Under the pieces are notes generated by a model, which was not told the origin of the DNA, ran no database searches, and saw only the letters and a program-made list of their open reading frames with translations. A program made the position numbers and the translations under genes. A stretch of 64,000 nt of DNA, from the NCBI RefSeq assembly GCF_900048895.1, contig NZ_LT160638.1, positions 186,001-250,000 on the forward strand, read 5' to 3'. The DNA is from Neglectibacter timonensis. GTDB taxonomy: Bacteria; Bacillota; Clostridia; Oscillospirales; Acutalibacteraceae. Each line of letters opens with the position of its first letter. Within the stretch, counting starts at the first letter, position 1. Shown in pieces: positions 9,297 through 19,209 of this stretch.

Positions 9297-10685
9297 TTAC
9301 GTTTGCTTTATTTTTTCAGGCTCCCGCAGACTTTTCCTCCAACCGCCGAAGAGGTAGTAGACGATCATGACAAGAGCCTCCAGAGTCCAGCACACCGAGA
9401 GGGACCAATGGATCCCGTTGGCGCCGATCCGGCTGGAAAGCAGCATTGCCACCGGCACCCTTCCCAAAAACATAGAGAGAATCCCAATCAGCATCGGAGC
9501 AGTGGTGTGCCCGCAGCCGCGGACGACGCCGCTCAGAATACCGAAGAAGCCCATCATCATGTAAAAGGGAGCCACAATCCGGAATTTATCCATACCGGCC
9601 TGTACCACTGCGGATTCTCGGGTGAACAGCTGCAGTGGGAGTTCCCCGAAAAAGAACAGAAAGGCAGAGATGAGAATTGAGATGGCGGTGGAGACGATCA
9701 AGGTCGTCCTAACGCCTTCTTTGATCCGTCCGGGCTTGGCGGCTCCCATGTTCTGCCCAGCATAGACCGCGATGGCGGAGCCAAAGGTCATCATGGGCAT
9801 GGTGCAGAAGGAGTCGATCTTGATCACGGCGATATTGGCCGCAATGATGACGGTCCCGAAGCTGTTGAGCATGGTCTGCACGATAATGTTCCCGATTGCA
9901 GAGAGGGAGTTCTGAAAGCCGGAAGGAATCCCCAGCCGCAGAATTACCTTCAGCAGCTCCTTGGAAATTCTCAGGTCTTTCAGATAGAGGTGGATGGGGG
10001 CGTCGGTGCGGTTGATACGGAACAGGCCGAACACCACCGAGCACAGCTGGGCGAAAAGGGTGGCCCAGGCCACTCCGGCAACGCCCCAGTCAAAAGCGAT
10101 GACAAAAAGCAGATCCAGGAGGATATTGATCCCACAGGAGATCACCAGGAAGATAAAGGGGGAAATAGAATCACCGATGCCTTGGAAAATGCCGCTCAGA
10201 ACGTTGAAGAGCATAAGGAAGATGATGCCTCCAAAGGTGATCTGCATGTAAACGGTGCTCTCTGCCATGATGTCCTCCGGCGTATTCACCAGGCGCAGGA
10301 GAAGCTGGCTCAGGGGGATTCCGGCAGCCATCAGAACAAGGGCCACGAGAATGGTGACGGTAATCACCGTCCCTACGGCTTTCTGCAGCCGCTCGAAATC
10401 CTTTGCCCCGTAGGCCTGTGATATCACGATTCCGGTACCCACTGAAATTCCCAGAAAAAACGAAACCAGCAAATTGATCACCGGGCCGCTGGCGCCCACT
10501 GCAGCCAGGGCTCCGCTGCCCACAAAGTTTCCCACCACCATCGAATCCACCGTGTTATACAGCTGCTGCAGAATGTTGCCCAGCAGCAGGGGGATCGAAA
10601 ATCGAAGAATTTGCATCATGGGATTTCCCAAGGTCATATCAATGCTGCCCCGGTTCAAACGGGCAGGCTTGGAAAAAGCGCTCAT
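9297..10685 (-). CDS. MATE family efflux transporter
   Basis: A 462-residue multidrug/toxin exporter of the MATE family with twelve predicted membrane segments in two repeats. The N-terminal part carries LLLGNILQQLYNTVDSMVVGNFVG, the typical MATE helix 1 with its Asn/Tyr/Asp signature, and the second half repeats the pattern. The longest frame begins at 10844, but the added N-terminus is basic and aromatic and has no ribosome binding site; ATG 10685 follows AAAGGAAT and gives the usual family length. The gene is alone on the minus strand between two sugar loci, and no regulator is adjacent. Transport is presumably Na+- or H+-driven; the substrate is unknown. Confidence 0.85.
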   Translation of the reverse strand: MSAFSKPARLNRGSIDMTLGNPMMQILRFSIPLLLGNILQQLYNTVDSMVVGNFVGSGALAAVGASGPVINLLVSFFLGISVGTGIVISQAYGAKDFERLQKAVGTVITVTILVALVLMAAGIPLSQLLLRLVNTPEDIMAESTVYMQITFGGIIFLMLFNVLSGIFQGIGDSISPFIFLVISCGINILLDLLFVIAFDWGVAGVAWATLFAQLCSVVFGLFRINRTDAPIHLYLKDLRISKELLKVILRLGIPSGFQNSLSAIGNIIVQTMLNSFGTVIIAANIAVIKIDSFCTMPMMTFGSAIAVYAGQNMGAAKPGRIKEGVRTTLIVSTAISILISAFLFFFGELPLQLFTRESAVVQAGMDKFRIVAPFYMMMGFFGILSGVVRGCGHTTAPMLIGILSMFLGRVPVAMLLSSRIGANGIHWSLSVCWTLEALVMIVYYLFGGWRKSLREPEKIKQT

Positions 10686-11182
10686 AAATTCATTCCTTTC
10701 TGCCAAATAGTAATTTCTATTATAGAAAGGCGGAAACCGTCTGTATATCATAAAATATCGCTTTCCTTGTATTTTTGGGGATTCTTTTCGAAAGACCTGT
10801 TGTTTTTCAACAGGGTGGAAGCGAAAGGCGGCCGGATCTGACATACCGGCGATACAAAACGACCTATGGAAAAGGCTTATTTGTCAAAGGAATTTGCCGT
10901 GCCATAGTAAGTATGCGAGGGTGATTTTACCGGTATTGAGATAGTGATTTCGCAAAAAAGACAAGAAAAACCGAATTTTAACATTTTGAAAACGGACTTT
11001 TACAATAAAAACGGGATTATTCTATGGACAAATTATGTACAGAACATTAAAATTCAACCAATGCAAATTCACTGCCGGCAGGCACAACCCCCAAAATTTG
11101 TACACGGGCCGAACGGTATCGCAGCCCGACAGCTGTCTGCGAACGGTCCTCTCACCCCGTTACATAAAGGAGCGAAGCAAAA
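10686..11182. other. Divergent intergenic region, MATE gene and ABC locus B
   Basis: About 500 bases without a supportable gene. It contains a candidate plus-strand promoter at 10881-10909 and an A/T-rich stretch at 10960-11060. A single open frame at 10944-11186 translates to a low-complexity peptide without ribosome binding site or recognisable features and is not accepted. Confidence 0.5.
10881..10909 (+). promoter_or_regulatory. Candidate promoter of ABC locus B
   Basis: TTGTCA at 10881-10886 and ATAGTA at 10904-10909 with a 17-base spacer. The -10 element is a weak match, which would suit a promoter that needs the AraC activator encoded downstream. Confidence 0.3.
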
Positions 11183-12139
11183 ATGACGGACGGACAAAAG
11201 GTTCTTAAGGCAAAATCAAAAGGGAAAGGAAGATTTCTTCGCGAATTAAAGCAAAACAAAATTCTGTTTATCATGCTGATCCCTGCGCTGCTCTACTTTT
11301 TCATCAACAACTATCTGCCGATCATCGGTATCTACTTTGCCTTTACGCGCTTCAGTTTTTCAGGAGGTCTGTTTGGAAGCCCGTTTGTGGGAATGGAAAA
11401 TTTCCGGTTCCTTTGGGAATCTGGAAAGCTTTCCATGCTGACAATCAATACGGTAGGGTATAACATCGCCTTTATTTTCACCTCAAATTTCATGCAGATC
11501 CTCTGCGCTATTCTGCTCAGCCGGATCGGGAACAAATATTTTAAAAAGACCACGCAGTCCATCATGTTCCTCCCATACTTCGTGTCTTATGTTATTCTGA
11601 ACGTAATCGTCTACAACCTTTTTAATTACGACGTGGGCTTTATCAACGGCGTGCTTCGTTCCATGGGGTCGGCTCCCTTTGACGCGTACAACAACCCGGG
11701 GATCTGGCGTTTCCTGATGGTTATTTTTTATCTCTGGAAGCAGATTGGCTATGGCACGGTCATCTATCTGGCCACGATTACCAGTATCAGCCCTGAACTG
11801 TATGAGGCGGCGGAAATCGACGGCGCCAACGTATTCCAGCAGATTCGGTACATCACGATTCCGCTTCTGGTCCCCACCTTTATCACGCTGCTGCTGTTCA
11901 GCCTTGGAGGTATCATGAAGGGGCAATTCGACCTGTTCTACCAGGTGATAGGAAACAACGGAGTCCTCTATGACGTGACCGATATTATGGATACCTTTGT
12001 CTACCGTTCCCTCAAACAGGATTTTGATATCGGGATGAGCACTGCGGCTGGGCTCTATCAATCGGTGTTCGGGTTCATTGTAATAATGGTTACCAACACC
12101 CTGATCAAACGCGGCCATCCGGAACAGGCTCTGTTCTGA
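11183..12139 (+). CDS. ABC transporter permease, LplB family (locus B)
   Basis: A 318-residue first permease of the second importer. The N-terminus is strongly basic (about residues 1-28) and leads into a membrane helix starting ILFIMLIPALLYFF. The EAA loop reads YEAAEIDGAN with the downstream I-x-LP motif. AAAGGAG lies 8-10 bases before the ATG. Next comes a second permease and a binding lipoprotein, so the layout copies locus A but the proteins are only distantly similar, indicating a different substrate. As in the other loci, no ATPase gene is close by. Confidence 0.87.
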   Translation: MTDGQKVLKAKSKGKGRFLRELKQNKILFIMLIPALLYFFINNYLPIIGIYFAFTRFSFSGGLFGSPFVGMENFRFLWESGKLSMLTINTVGYNIAFIFTSNFMQILCAILLSRIGNKYFKKTTQSIMFLPYFVSYVILNVIVYNLFNYDVGFINGVLRSMGSAPFDAYNNPGIWRFLMVIFYLWKQIGYGTVIYLATITSISPELYEAAEIDGANVFQQIRYITIPLLVPTFITLLLFSLGGIMKGQFDLFYQVIGNNGVLYDVTDIMDTFVYRSLKQDFDIGMSTAAGLYQSVFGFIVIMVTNTLIKRGHPEQALF

Positions 12140-12163
12140 TATTTTGAAAGGAGTGGAAACACC

Positions 12164-13063
12164 ATGAAAGGAAACGGATCTAAGATAAAAAGGACGCCGT
12201 CCAATATCATCTTTAACCTTATCGCGTATTCGATCATTTTGGTTCTTACAGTTTTCTGTATCTTTCCGCTGGTTTTGATTGTTTCGGGATCCTTTACCCA
12301 GAACAGCGTTTTGATTCGGGAAGGCTACCGCATTTGGCCGTCTGTGTTTTCGGTGGCTTCCTATCAGGAGCTGTTCAAATATCCGGCAGGCATTCTGAAG
12401 GCATACGGCAGCACGATCGCCATCACGGTAATCGGAACCTCCATCGGGCTGTTTGTCATGAGCATGACGGGGTATGTCCTGCAGCGCAAGGATTTTTTCT
12501 ACCGGAATAGAATCTCCTTTATCATTTATTTCACCACAATTTTTGGCGGCGGTATGGTGCCCTGGTATATTCTGCTTTCCAAATATCTGCACCTGCAGAA
12601 TTCTTATGTGGCCAGGGTTCTTCCGCTGCTGATGACTCCTTTCCTCATCATTTTGATGCGCACTTTTATCTCTTCCTCCTGCCCCGTGGAGATTGTAGAA
12701 TCTGCAAAAATTGACGGCGCAGGCGATTTCAAAATTTTCAATTCCATAGTACTGCCGATTATCGGTCCCGGCCTTGCCACAGTCGGACTGTTTCTTGCAC
12801 TGGCCTATTGGAACGAGTGGTATCTGACCTCCCTTTTCATCACCAATCGCGATATGTACAGCCTGCAGTTCTATCTTTACGACATGCTGAACAGCGCCCG
12901 TTTCGCGCAGGAGATGGGAATGTATGTGGGAGACCGGGAACTGCCCAGCGAATCGATCAAGATGGCGATGGTGGTCGTCACTACCGGTCCGATTATCTTC
13001 CTCTATCCCTTTGTACAGAAATACTTCGTGGCTGGCATTGCAATCGGTTCCGTGAAAGGATAA
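12164..13063 (+). CDS. Carbohydrate ABC transporter permease, LplC/YtcP family (locus B)
   Basis: A 299-residue partner permease with six membrane segments. The EAA-like loop reads VESAKIDGAG, and the C-terminus ends in AIGSVKG as in other LplC proteins. GAAAGGAG stands about 9 bases before the ATG, and 24 bases separate it from the stop of the first permease. It forms the translocation channel with the product of the preceding gene. Nothing in the sequence identifies the sugar carried. Confidence 0.87.
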   Translation: MKGNGSKIKRTPSNIIFNLIAYSIILVLTVFCIFPLVLIVSGSFTQNSVLIREGYRIWPSVFSVASYQELFKYPAGILKAYGSTIAITVIGTSIGLFVMSMTGYVLQRKDFFYRNRISFIIYFTTIFGGGMVPWYILLSKYLHLQNSYVARVLPLLMTPFLIILMRTFISSSCPVEIVESAKIDGAGDFKIFNSIVLPIIGPGLATVGLFLALAYWNEWYLTSLFITNRDMYSLQFYLYDMLNSARFAQEMGMYVGDRELPSESIKMAMVVVTTGPIIFLYPFVQKYFVAGIAIGSVKG

Positions 13064-13092
13064 GCCCGTAAAATAAATTCAGGAGGCTAAAT

Positions 13093-14682
13093 ATGAAAAA
13101 GATCGTATGTTTGCTGCTTGCGCTGGCATTATCAATCGCCGTGTTCGCCGGCTGTGGCGGCAACGACAACAGTTCTTCCGGCAACCCGCCCTCCAACACC
13201 TCTGGTGGAGAAAACAGCGGTACGCAGGTTTCTGAAAGCGGCGTGGATATTTCTTCAAAAGCCAAACTGGTCATGTGGACGCCAGGCACTGCGCCCCGCG
13301 ACCTGCAGAGAATCTCTGGGAAATTGAATGAGATGACCCAGCGAGACCTGAACGCCACCCTGGAGTGGAATATGTATGTTGACGTTCAGAAGCTGAACCT
13401 GCTGCTGACATCCGGCGAGCATATCGACGTGATCTATGCCGCAAACTACCAAAACTACGCTGTTTATGCGGCAAAGGACGCCTTTTTGCCTTTGGACGAT
13501 CTGGTTCCCAAGGTCTCTCCCGCTCTTCAGGAGTACGTCAGTACGGAGATGTGGGACGCGACGCGTGTAGGCGGGAAAGTCTACATGGTGCCCTGTATGT
13601 GGGAGGAATGGGTACCCTATGGCTTCCTTTGGCGGGAGGATTTGAGAAAGAAGTACAATCTTCCTGAAATCTCCGATTTGGAATCCATCGAAGCGTACAT
13701 GCAGGGAATTAAGGACAATGAGCCGGACATGCAGGTGACCGGTGAAATGGTTTCCACTTACGGGTCTCTGGGCTCCCACTTCACCACCTGGGAATTTCTT
13801 GACCGGCAGTATAAATGGGCTGACTTCCGTGTTCCCTACGGCCTGTACATCGACTATGAGGATCCTACCAAGGTCATCAATTGGTGGGAAACAGAAGAGT
13901 TCCGCAACGATATGAAGATGTTCAAGCGTTGGGCGGACGCAGGCTATTGGTCCAGAAGCGCGCTTGCCAATACGGAAACAAAGCAGAATGCCTTTGAAGC
14001 GGGGAAAATTGCCTGTGATTTAGCCTTTAACGCCCCCTCTGGATATGCAAATCTGGTATCCCGCGTCGCTGCCTCTCATCCTGATTGGGAGCTGGGCTGG
14101 CAGCCGCATTACCGTGTCAAACAGCTGGCAACTCCCAACCACGCAACCCAGAACGGCATGGCGGTTCCTGCCAGCGCAGAATATCCGGAACGCGGTATCA
14201 TGCTTCTGGAAAAACTGATTCTGGATGAGGAATATTATCGTACCTCTCAGTACGGTGTGCTAGGCGAGGACTACGAAATTTCGGAGGACGGATATTATGT
14301 GGCGGTGGGAGAACCCAGTTCTGCAGGCTTCCCCCGTGAAGCGGGCGACCTCTGGTCCACAAGAAACGAAGATTTCATGCTCTATCCCGAGACAACTGCA
14401 AAGGTGCTGAAAGAACTCAATGATGAGTTCCGTACCTATACCAGACCGAATATCTGGACCGGATTTGCCGAGGATACAACGCCCTATCAGACAGAGAAGG
14501 CGGCATTGGCCAATGTGATCACGCAGTATCTGCCGCCGATTCAGGCAGGGCTTGTCAGCGATGTGGATGCTGAGATTGACAATCTGCTGGAAAAAGCGAA
14601 GGTGGCCGGTCTGGATAAGATTCGCGAGGAATATACCAAACAGTGGCTCGCCTATGTGGAAGAGCATGGGTTAGCGAAATAG
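13093..14682 (+). CDS. Extracellular sugar-binding lipoprotein (locus B)
   Basis: A 529-residue solute-binding protein. A short basic N-terminus, hydrophobic core and the lipobox VFAGC place the lipidated residue at Cys21, followed by a Ser/Asn/Gly-rich linker to about residue 50. AGGAGG is 7 bases before the ATG. The folded part has the Trp- and Tyr-rich character typical of oligosaccharide binders (for example TWEFLDRQYKWADF in the middle). It is third in the LplB-LplC-LplA order of locus B and delivers the ligand to the two permeases. No terminator is obvious in the 140 bases before the AraC gene. Confidence 0.86.
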   Translation: MKKIVCLLLALALSIAVFAGCGGNDNSSSGNPPSNTSGGENSGTQVSESGVDISSKAKLVMWTPGTAPRDLQRISGKLNEMTQRDLNATLEWNMYVDVQKLNLLLTSGEHIDVIYAANYQNYAVYAAKDAFLPLDDLVPKVSPALQEYVSTEMWDATRVGGKVYMVPCMWEEWVPYGFLWREDLRKKYNLPEISDLESIEAYMQGIKDNEPDMQVTGEMVSTYGSLGSHFTTWEFLDRQYKWADFRVPYGLYIDYEDPTKVINWWETEEFRNDMKMFKRWADAGYWSRSALANTETKQNAFEAGKIACDLAFNAPSGYANLVSRVAASHPDWELGWQPHYRVKQLATPNHATQNGMAVPASAEYPERGIMLLEKLILDEEYYRTSQYGVLGEDYEISEDGYYVAVGEPSSAGFPREAGDLWSTRNEDFMLYPETTAKVLKELNDEFRTYTRPNIWTGFAEDTTPYQTEKAALANVITQYLPPIQAGLVSDVDAEIDNLLEKAKVAGLDKIREEYTKQWLAYVEEHGLAK

Positions 14683-14753
14683 GCCTGAAGACAGGGTTCC
14701 GTAAATGCTCTATGAAATAAAAGTGTGCCAGCCTTTCCGTATTTGTCTTTTTT

Positions 14754-14762
14754 TGCTATAAT
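14754..14762 (+). promoter_or_regulatory. Extended -10 promoter element before locus B AraC regulator
   Basis: TGCTATAAT, an extended -10 match, lies about 65 bases before the start at 14828. The -35 region at the 17-base distance is poor, which is acceptable for an extended -10 promoter. Confidence 0.4.
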
Positions 14763-14827
14763 AACGTGAGGTTTATCTTAAAGTTCATATACCTTCAATA
14801 ATAGAGTTTCAAATAGGGAAGATGACC

Positions 14828-17074
14828 ATGAAAAAGCATAGAAACCGGTTGTTTCGATCGGTACAGCGGACAATCCTATATCTTGCGCTGATGATGACAG
14901 TCTTGGCCTGTGCGCTGTTTTACGTCGTAAGCAGGCAGGTGCTTTTGGAACGCACCTGCCAGGCCGACGTCAAAAGCCTTCGACAGGTCTATAGTGCGTC
15001 AGACGGCATGAAAAGGACAGCAGGAACGATCGGATGGCAGGTTTACAACGACCAGCTGGTCGCCTATCTTCTCTATGCGGATTATTTTGATTCCAACCAG
15101 CTTTGCGCATCCCTTGCGCAGTTGAACAATTATCGTTTTTCCAACCCCTATATCGATTCAATTTATATTTATAATGGAAACCTGAATTCCATTACAGCGA
15201 GTTCCAGTCAGTTTGGAACCTACGACGCGCCCCTCTCAGGGAAGGATGCCTTTTTTGACAGCCAGATTGCCGAGATCATCCGCGGGGAGGGTTCTGCCGG
15301 GCAGTACCAACCCATCCCGCGGCTGATACGGTATCAAAATACGAAAAAATTCTATTATACCTACCTGACCTGTGATACGTTCAATATGCAGAATATCCGC
15401 AGTGCGGTGTTTGTCAATTATTCCGGTGAGTGGCTTGACAGCATTGTGCAGAACAAGAGTGAGCTTCCCGGCAGCACATTAATTTTGAACCAGGAAGGCG
15501 TAGTTGTCAGCGGCGGGGGATATTTTCCCATGCTGACCGACGCGTCTGATATGGAATTTTACCGCCGGATGCAGGAATGCACCGGGGAAGGATATTTTGT
15601 TACCTACATTGATGGTGAAAAGACGCTTGCCTCCTATTTGCGCCCGGGGGGAGAAGATTGGCAGTATCTCCGGCTGACGCCTTACCCGCTGATCACCGGG
15701 GATATCGATCAGGCAATCAGCAGCTTTTTGCTGATCGGGTTTGCAACCATAGCGGTGGGCGGATTGATTTCCTTCCTTTTTTCCCTGCGGGTTCGTAAGC
15801 CAATTGGAGAAATCTATCAGAACCTGGAACAACTGGAGCAGGAAAGCAGGAAAAACAGGAGCGGACATCGCCAGCAGCTCTTTCGGAATCTGCTGTATGG
15901 AAGCGAAAACCCGGAAGCCGTACTCAAGTCCGGAACATTAAACGGGCTGCGCTTGAAAGGGCTGGACGAGGAATGCCTGCTGGTACTGGTTCGCATCCGA
16001 AATTACCGGGGATTGTATCTGGGATATGACAGCGACGACAGAAGCTTGTTCCGCTATGCGGTGGCCAATGTGGCGGCAGAGATCTGTTCCCGCAGTGTTT
16101 GCGCCGAAGTAGTGGATATGGGCGGGGGCAGCCACCTGACGTTGATTCTGACGCACTGTGAACATGTGGACTTGCCTTTCCAGGAGTGGGTGAACAGCTG
16201 CTTGCAGGAGATCACCTTCTCGGTCAGCCAGGCGCTTTCTCTTGAGCTGAGCTATACGGTCAGTGAGCTGTTTCCCTTCCAAAATATTGCGGCTGCCTAC
16301 CGAATTACGCAAGAGGCAGCCGGTCATCAGCTTTTTTGCAAAACGGGAGATATCCTGTGGGCCAAGCAGGTTTTGGAACGTAACTCCCGTCACTACACCT
16401 ATCCACAGGAACGGGAAGAACAGATGGTTGAAGCTATCCTCTCTTCCAATGAGGAGCAGGCCGATGCCATTATGCGAGGCGTTATTCTCGAAACAGAGGA
16501 GTATTCTTTCTCTGTGGTGAATCTGGTGGTTTCCCGGATCGCGCTCTCCCTTCTGGGGGTAGTGGACGACCTGAAGAGCAGCCATTTGCTGGAGTCCCCT
16601 GAATCCGATCTGGTGGAATCTTATGCGGTAACCCATCTGGCCGAGGAAGAATCGATTGAAGCTGTAGTCGGCGGTTTTGAAAAGATGATTCACGAGATTG
16701 TCTCGTTGCTTGAAAACAAACGGAACGCACATCACTTTGTTCTGGTTCAGAAGATTTCAGACATCATTCAGAAAACTTTTCAAGATCCGGAATGCTGTCT
16801 GGACAGTGTGGCAGAAGCCGTTGGGCTGTCACCTGCCTATGCGGGAAAACTGTACAGGCGCTATACGTTGAAAAGCGTGGCCGAAACCATCGGTGAACTG
16901 AGGATGGAACAGGCAAAAAGGCTTTTGCTGGAAAACAGAAAGCTCACAATCTCTGAAATATCGGCCCGGACAGGTTTCAGCAGCAATTCCTATTTCTCCA
17001 AGGTGTTCCGGAAGGAAAACGGGATGACTCCCAACGAATATCGAAATCTCAATCAATCAGGAGGCAATTCATGA
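14828..17074 (+). CDS. Membrane-anchored AraC family transcriptional regulator (locus B)
   Basis: A 748-residue one-component regulator with the same plan as the locus A protein: a membrane helix near residues 12-36, a large external sensor, a second helix near 295-318 and a C-terminal AraC double helix-turn-helix (from about residue 650: VAEAVGLSPAYAGKLYRRY, then ISARTGFSSNSYFSKVFRK, ending in MTPNEYR). I chose ATG 14828, 6 bases after GGGAAG; ATG 14822 abuts that site. Its stop overlaps the start of the following MFS gene as ATGA, so the two are translationally coupled, tying sensing of an external sugar to a second uptake route. Confidence 0.85.
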   Translation: MKKHRNRLFRSVQRTILYLALMMTVLACALFYVVSRQVLLERTCQADVKSLRQVYSASDGMKRTAGTIGWQVYNDQLVAYLLYADYFDSNQLCASLAQLNNYRFSNPYIDSIYIYNGNLNSITASSSQFGTYDAPLSGKDAFFDSQIAEIIRGEGSAGQYQPIPRLIRYQNTKKFYYTYLTCDTFNMQNIRSAVFVNYSGEWLDSIVQNKSELPGSTLILNQEGVVVSGGGYFPMLTDASDMEFYRRMQECTGEGYFVTYIDGEKTLASYLRPGGEDWQYLRLTPYPLITGDIDQAISSFLLIGFATIAVGGLISFLFSLRVRKPIGEIYQNLEQLEQESRKNRSGHRQQLFRNLLYGSENPEAVLKSGTLNGLRLKGLDEECLLVLVRIRNYRGLYLGYDSDDRSLFRYAVANVAAEICSRSVCAEVVDMGGGSHLTLILTHCEHVDLPFQEWVNSCLQEITFSVSQALSLELSYTVSELFPFQNIAAAYRITQEAAGHQLFCKTGDILWAKQVLERNSRHYTYPQEREEQMVEAILSSNEEQADAIMRGVILETEEYSFSVVNLVVSRIALSLLGVVDDLKSSHLLESPESDLVESYAVTHLAEEESIEAVVGGFEKMIHEIVSLLENKRNAHHFVLVQKISDIIQKTFQDPECCLDSVAEAVGLSPAYAGKLYRRYTLKSVAETIGELRMEQAKRLLLENRKLTISEISARTGFSSNSYFSKVFRKENGMTPNEYRNLNQSGGNS

Positions 17075-18294
17075 ACCAAGTCCCGAGTGTGGAGCGGGAG
17101 CCGGCAGCCGTGGAGCTGAGGCGGGTGAAAATCGTCTTTGCCGCCCTTTATTTCTTTTTTATGCTGGCACGGGCAGTGTTTGGCCCCTTTATCACGCTTT
17201 ATTTAGAGGAAAAGGGCCTTTCCCCCGAACAGATCGGTTTGATTACCGGCATTAACTCCTTTATCATAATTATTTCACAGCCAGTGTGGGGAATCGTTGC
17301 GGATAGAATCCGATCGATGAAAAAAACGCTGATCCTCTGCATGATCTGTCAAGCTGTTTTTGCCCTTTCCCTCCTATTCGCCAATGAAATTTTTCTCATT
17401 GCCATTGCTTTTATGATCTATACCTCCTTCTCCTCTTCGGAGGGTCCCCTGATGGATACCTGGGCGCTGACCAGCCTCAAGAACGCGGGAGACCCCAACG
17501 GGATGGGGCGGGTCAAGATGTGGGGCTGTATTGGGTTTTCCGTCAGCAGCGTGGTTTCCGGCGTGTTTATCAGCCGGTATTCCACAGGCGCCATTATTCC
17601 GATTTTTTCCGGTCTTTTGCTGGCGATAGCCTTGGTCCTGCTCTTTGTAAAAACCGGCTCTGCGCCGGCAAAGGCTGTTACCCTGAAGGAAATGCAGATA
17701 GGACGTGTTTTCAGAGATAAGAAATTTCTAATTTTTTTGTGCTATGTCTTTTTTATGCAGCTGGCTCACCGAGGAAGCTTTACCTTCTATCCCCTGCTGA
17801 TTAAGCAGTTGGGCGGAGATACCTCTCTGGTTGGCTATGCAAGCGCCCTGATGTTCGTTTCAGAGGCAGTCATTATGTTTCTCTCCAAAAGGATGCTGAA
17901 AAAAACCAAGCCGGAGATCCTGGTCATGATTTCTTCCTTTGCGTTTGTGCTCTGGCATTTTTTCTTCAGCATTTGTCAGACCCCCGGACAGGTGGTGCTG
18001 GCATGTTTGATGGACGGCCCCTCCTTTGCCCTCTTTACCATTGGAACGCTCTACTACATGGACTCTATCGCCCCGCCGGACATCCGTACCACCTACCAGA
18101 CGGTGGCCTATTCCATTTACTTTGGCCTGAGCGGCATTGTGGGAAATATGGCCAGTGGCTGGCTGATTGAAAACCTCGGCTACCGGCCGATGTATTGGAT
18201 CGGTATGACGGTCACTCTCACCTCAACCATTGTCTTCTTTTTCGTGCGCAGAGTCGCTGGGGCCAAAGCAGCCGGCGCGACGCTGGAAAAGTAA
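17071..18294 (+). CDS. MFS transporter, LacY-like (MFS_1_like) group
   Basis: A 407-residue major facilitator with twelve predicted membrane helices and a central basic cytoplasmic loop near residues 190-215. The N-terminal half has VFGPFITLYLEEKGLSPEQ, the pattern of the HcaT/LacY-like group of proton symporters for small aromatics, nucleosides or sugars. The loop between helices 2 and 3 reads GIVADRIRSMKKT, matching the MFS signature DRxGRR in a degenerate form. The ATG overlaps the stop of the AraC gene by four bases. A role in uptake or release of a product made by locus B enzymes is an inference from its position. Confidence 0.78.
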   Translation: MNQVPSVEREPAAVELRRVKIVFAALYFFFMLARAVFGPFITLYLEEKGLSPEQIGLITGINSFIIIISQPVWGIVADRIRSMKKTLILCMICQAVFALSLLFANEIFLIAIAFMIYTSFSSSEGPLMDTWALTSLKNAGDPNGMGRVKMWGCIGFSVSSVVSGVFISRYSTGAIIPIFSGLLLAIALVLLFVKTGSAPAKAVTLKEMQIGRVFRDKKFLIFLCYVFFMQLAHRGSFTFYPLLIKQLGGDTSLVGYASALMFVSEAVIMFLSKRMLKKTKPEILVMISSFAFVLWHFFFSICQTPGQVVLACLMDGPSFALFTIGTLYYMDSIAPPDIRTTYQTVAYSIYFGLSGIVGNMASGWLIENLGYRPMYWIGMTVTLTSTIVFFFVRRVAGAKAAGATLEK

Positions 18295-18428
18295 GCGCCG
18301 GCCTGCAGAGAGAGGGCTGACGGCGGAAGCCCGGTACCCAAAAAAGCCCGGGTTCGGAAGAAGTGATTCCCCGGAAGTTTGTATCTATGGGAATCTGAAA
18401 AAACATTTCGAGAAAGGAAGTACTCAGA

Positions 18429-19172
18429 ATGAAAAATGTTGTCATTACCGGAGCAGACCGGAATATCGGCCTGGAGCTGGTGAAGCAGTTTCTGCAACGC
18501 GGCTGGCAGGTTTTTGCGGGCCGCTATCTGATGGAGCTGCCTCTTTTAGAGGAATTGAAGCAGGAATATCCCGACACCCTTACGCTGGTGCCGCTGGACG
18601 TTTCCAAGGCGGAAACCGTACAGGCGGCCGCGGACATGGTCGCCGGAGAGGTGGATCATGTCGACATGCTGATTCACAATGCAGCGGGCTTTGGCGATCA
18701 TACCGGAGGGGAACGGAAGGCTGTCGATTACTCCACCTTTTCTACCCCTTATAATATCAACTGCCTTGGCGCCATGCGGCTGGTCCATTCCTTCCTTCCA
18801 CTGATGCAGACCGGCATGAAGCGGCTGTGCTTTGTTTCCTCCGAGGCGGGCGTTGTTTCAGTTGCCCACCGGACGGAGGTTTCCAGCTACTGCATGTCCA
18901 AAACAGCCCTCAATATGGCGCTGCGCCTGATGTTTAACCAGCTGCAGCCGATGGGATATACCTTCCGGCTGTATCATCCCGGCTGGGTCCGTTCGGCCAA
19001 GGTTACGCATGCCGGGGAAGAGGCTCCCAGCTTTGAAGTAAATGGAGAATTGATTGGAAAGTTCTGGCCCTGGGAGACCGCGGCGTCAGCTGCGCCCCAG
19101 TTTATCGAAGACCGCGAGTGGGAGGACCGGCTGGTGCTGATTGACAACGAAGGCGCCGCCTGGCCGTTCTGA
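18429..19172 (+). CDS. SDR family oxidoreductase, catalytic site intact
   Basis: A 247-residue short-chain dehydrogenase/reductase. The nucleotide-binding motif is TGADRNIG (residues 7-14), the structural NAAG motif is at 84-87, the catalytic Ser at 137/138, and the catalytic pair Tyr154-x-x-x-Lys158 is in YCMSK. The protein therefore should be an active NAD(P)-dependent enzyme on a sugar or related alcohol. GAAAGG stands about 8 bases before the ATG. It is followed after 37 bases by a second SDR-like gene that appears to have lost the catalytic Tyr, and both lie in the locus B metabolic operon. The substrate cannot be inferred. Confidence 0.85.
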   Translation: MKNVVITGADRNIGLELVKQFLQRGWQVFAGRYLMELPLLEELKQEYPDTLTLVPLDVSKAETVQAAADMVAGEVDHVDMLIHNAAGFGDHTGGERKAVDYSTFSTPYNINCLGAMRLVHSFLPLMQTGMKRLCFVSSEAGVVSVAHRTEVSSYCMSKTALNMALRLMFNQLQPMGYTFRLYHPGWVRSAKVTHAGEEAPSFEVNGELIGKFWPWETAASAAPQFIEDREWEDRLVLIDNEGAAWPF

Positions 19173-19209
19173 GCGGAAGTGAGAATGCCGTGAAAGGAGA
19201 AATAAGCTG

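Noticed and set aside
10944-11186. An 80-codon frame upstream of locus B
   Set aside because: No ribosome binding site, no motif, and it overlaps the promoter leader of the permease gene.
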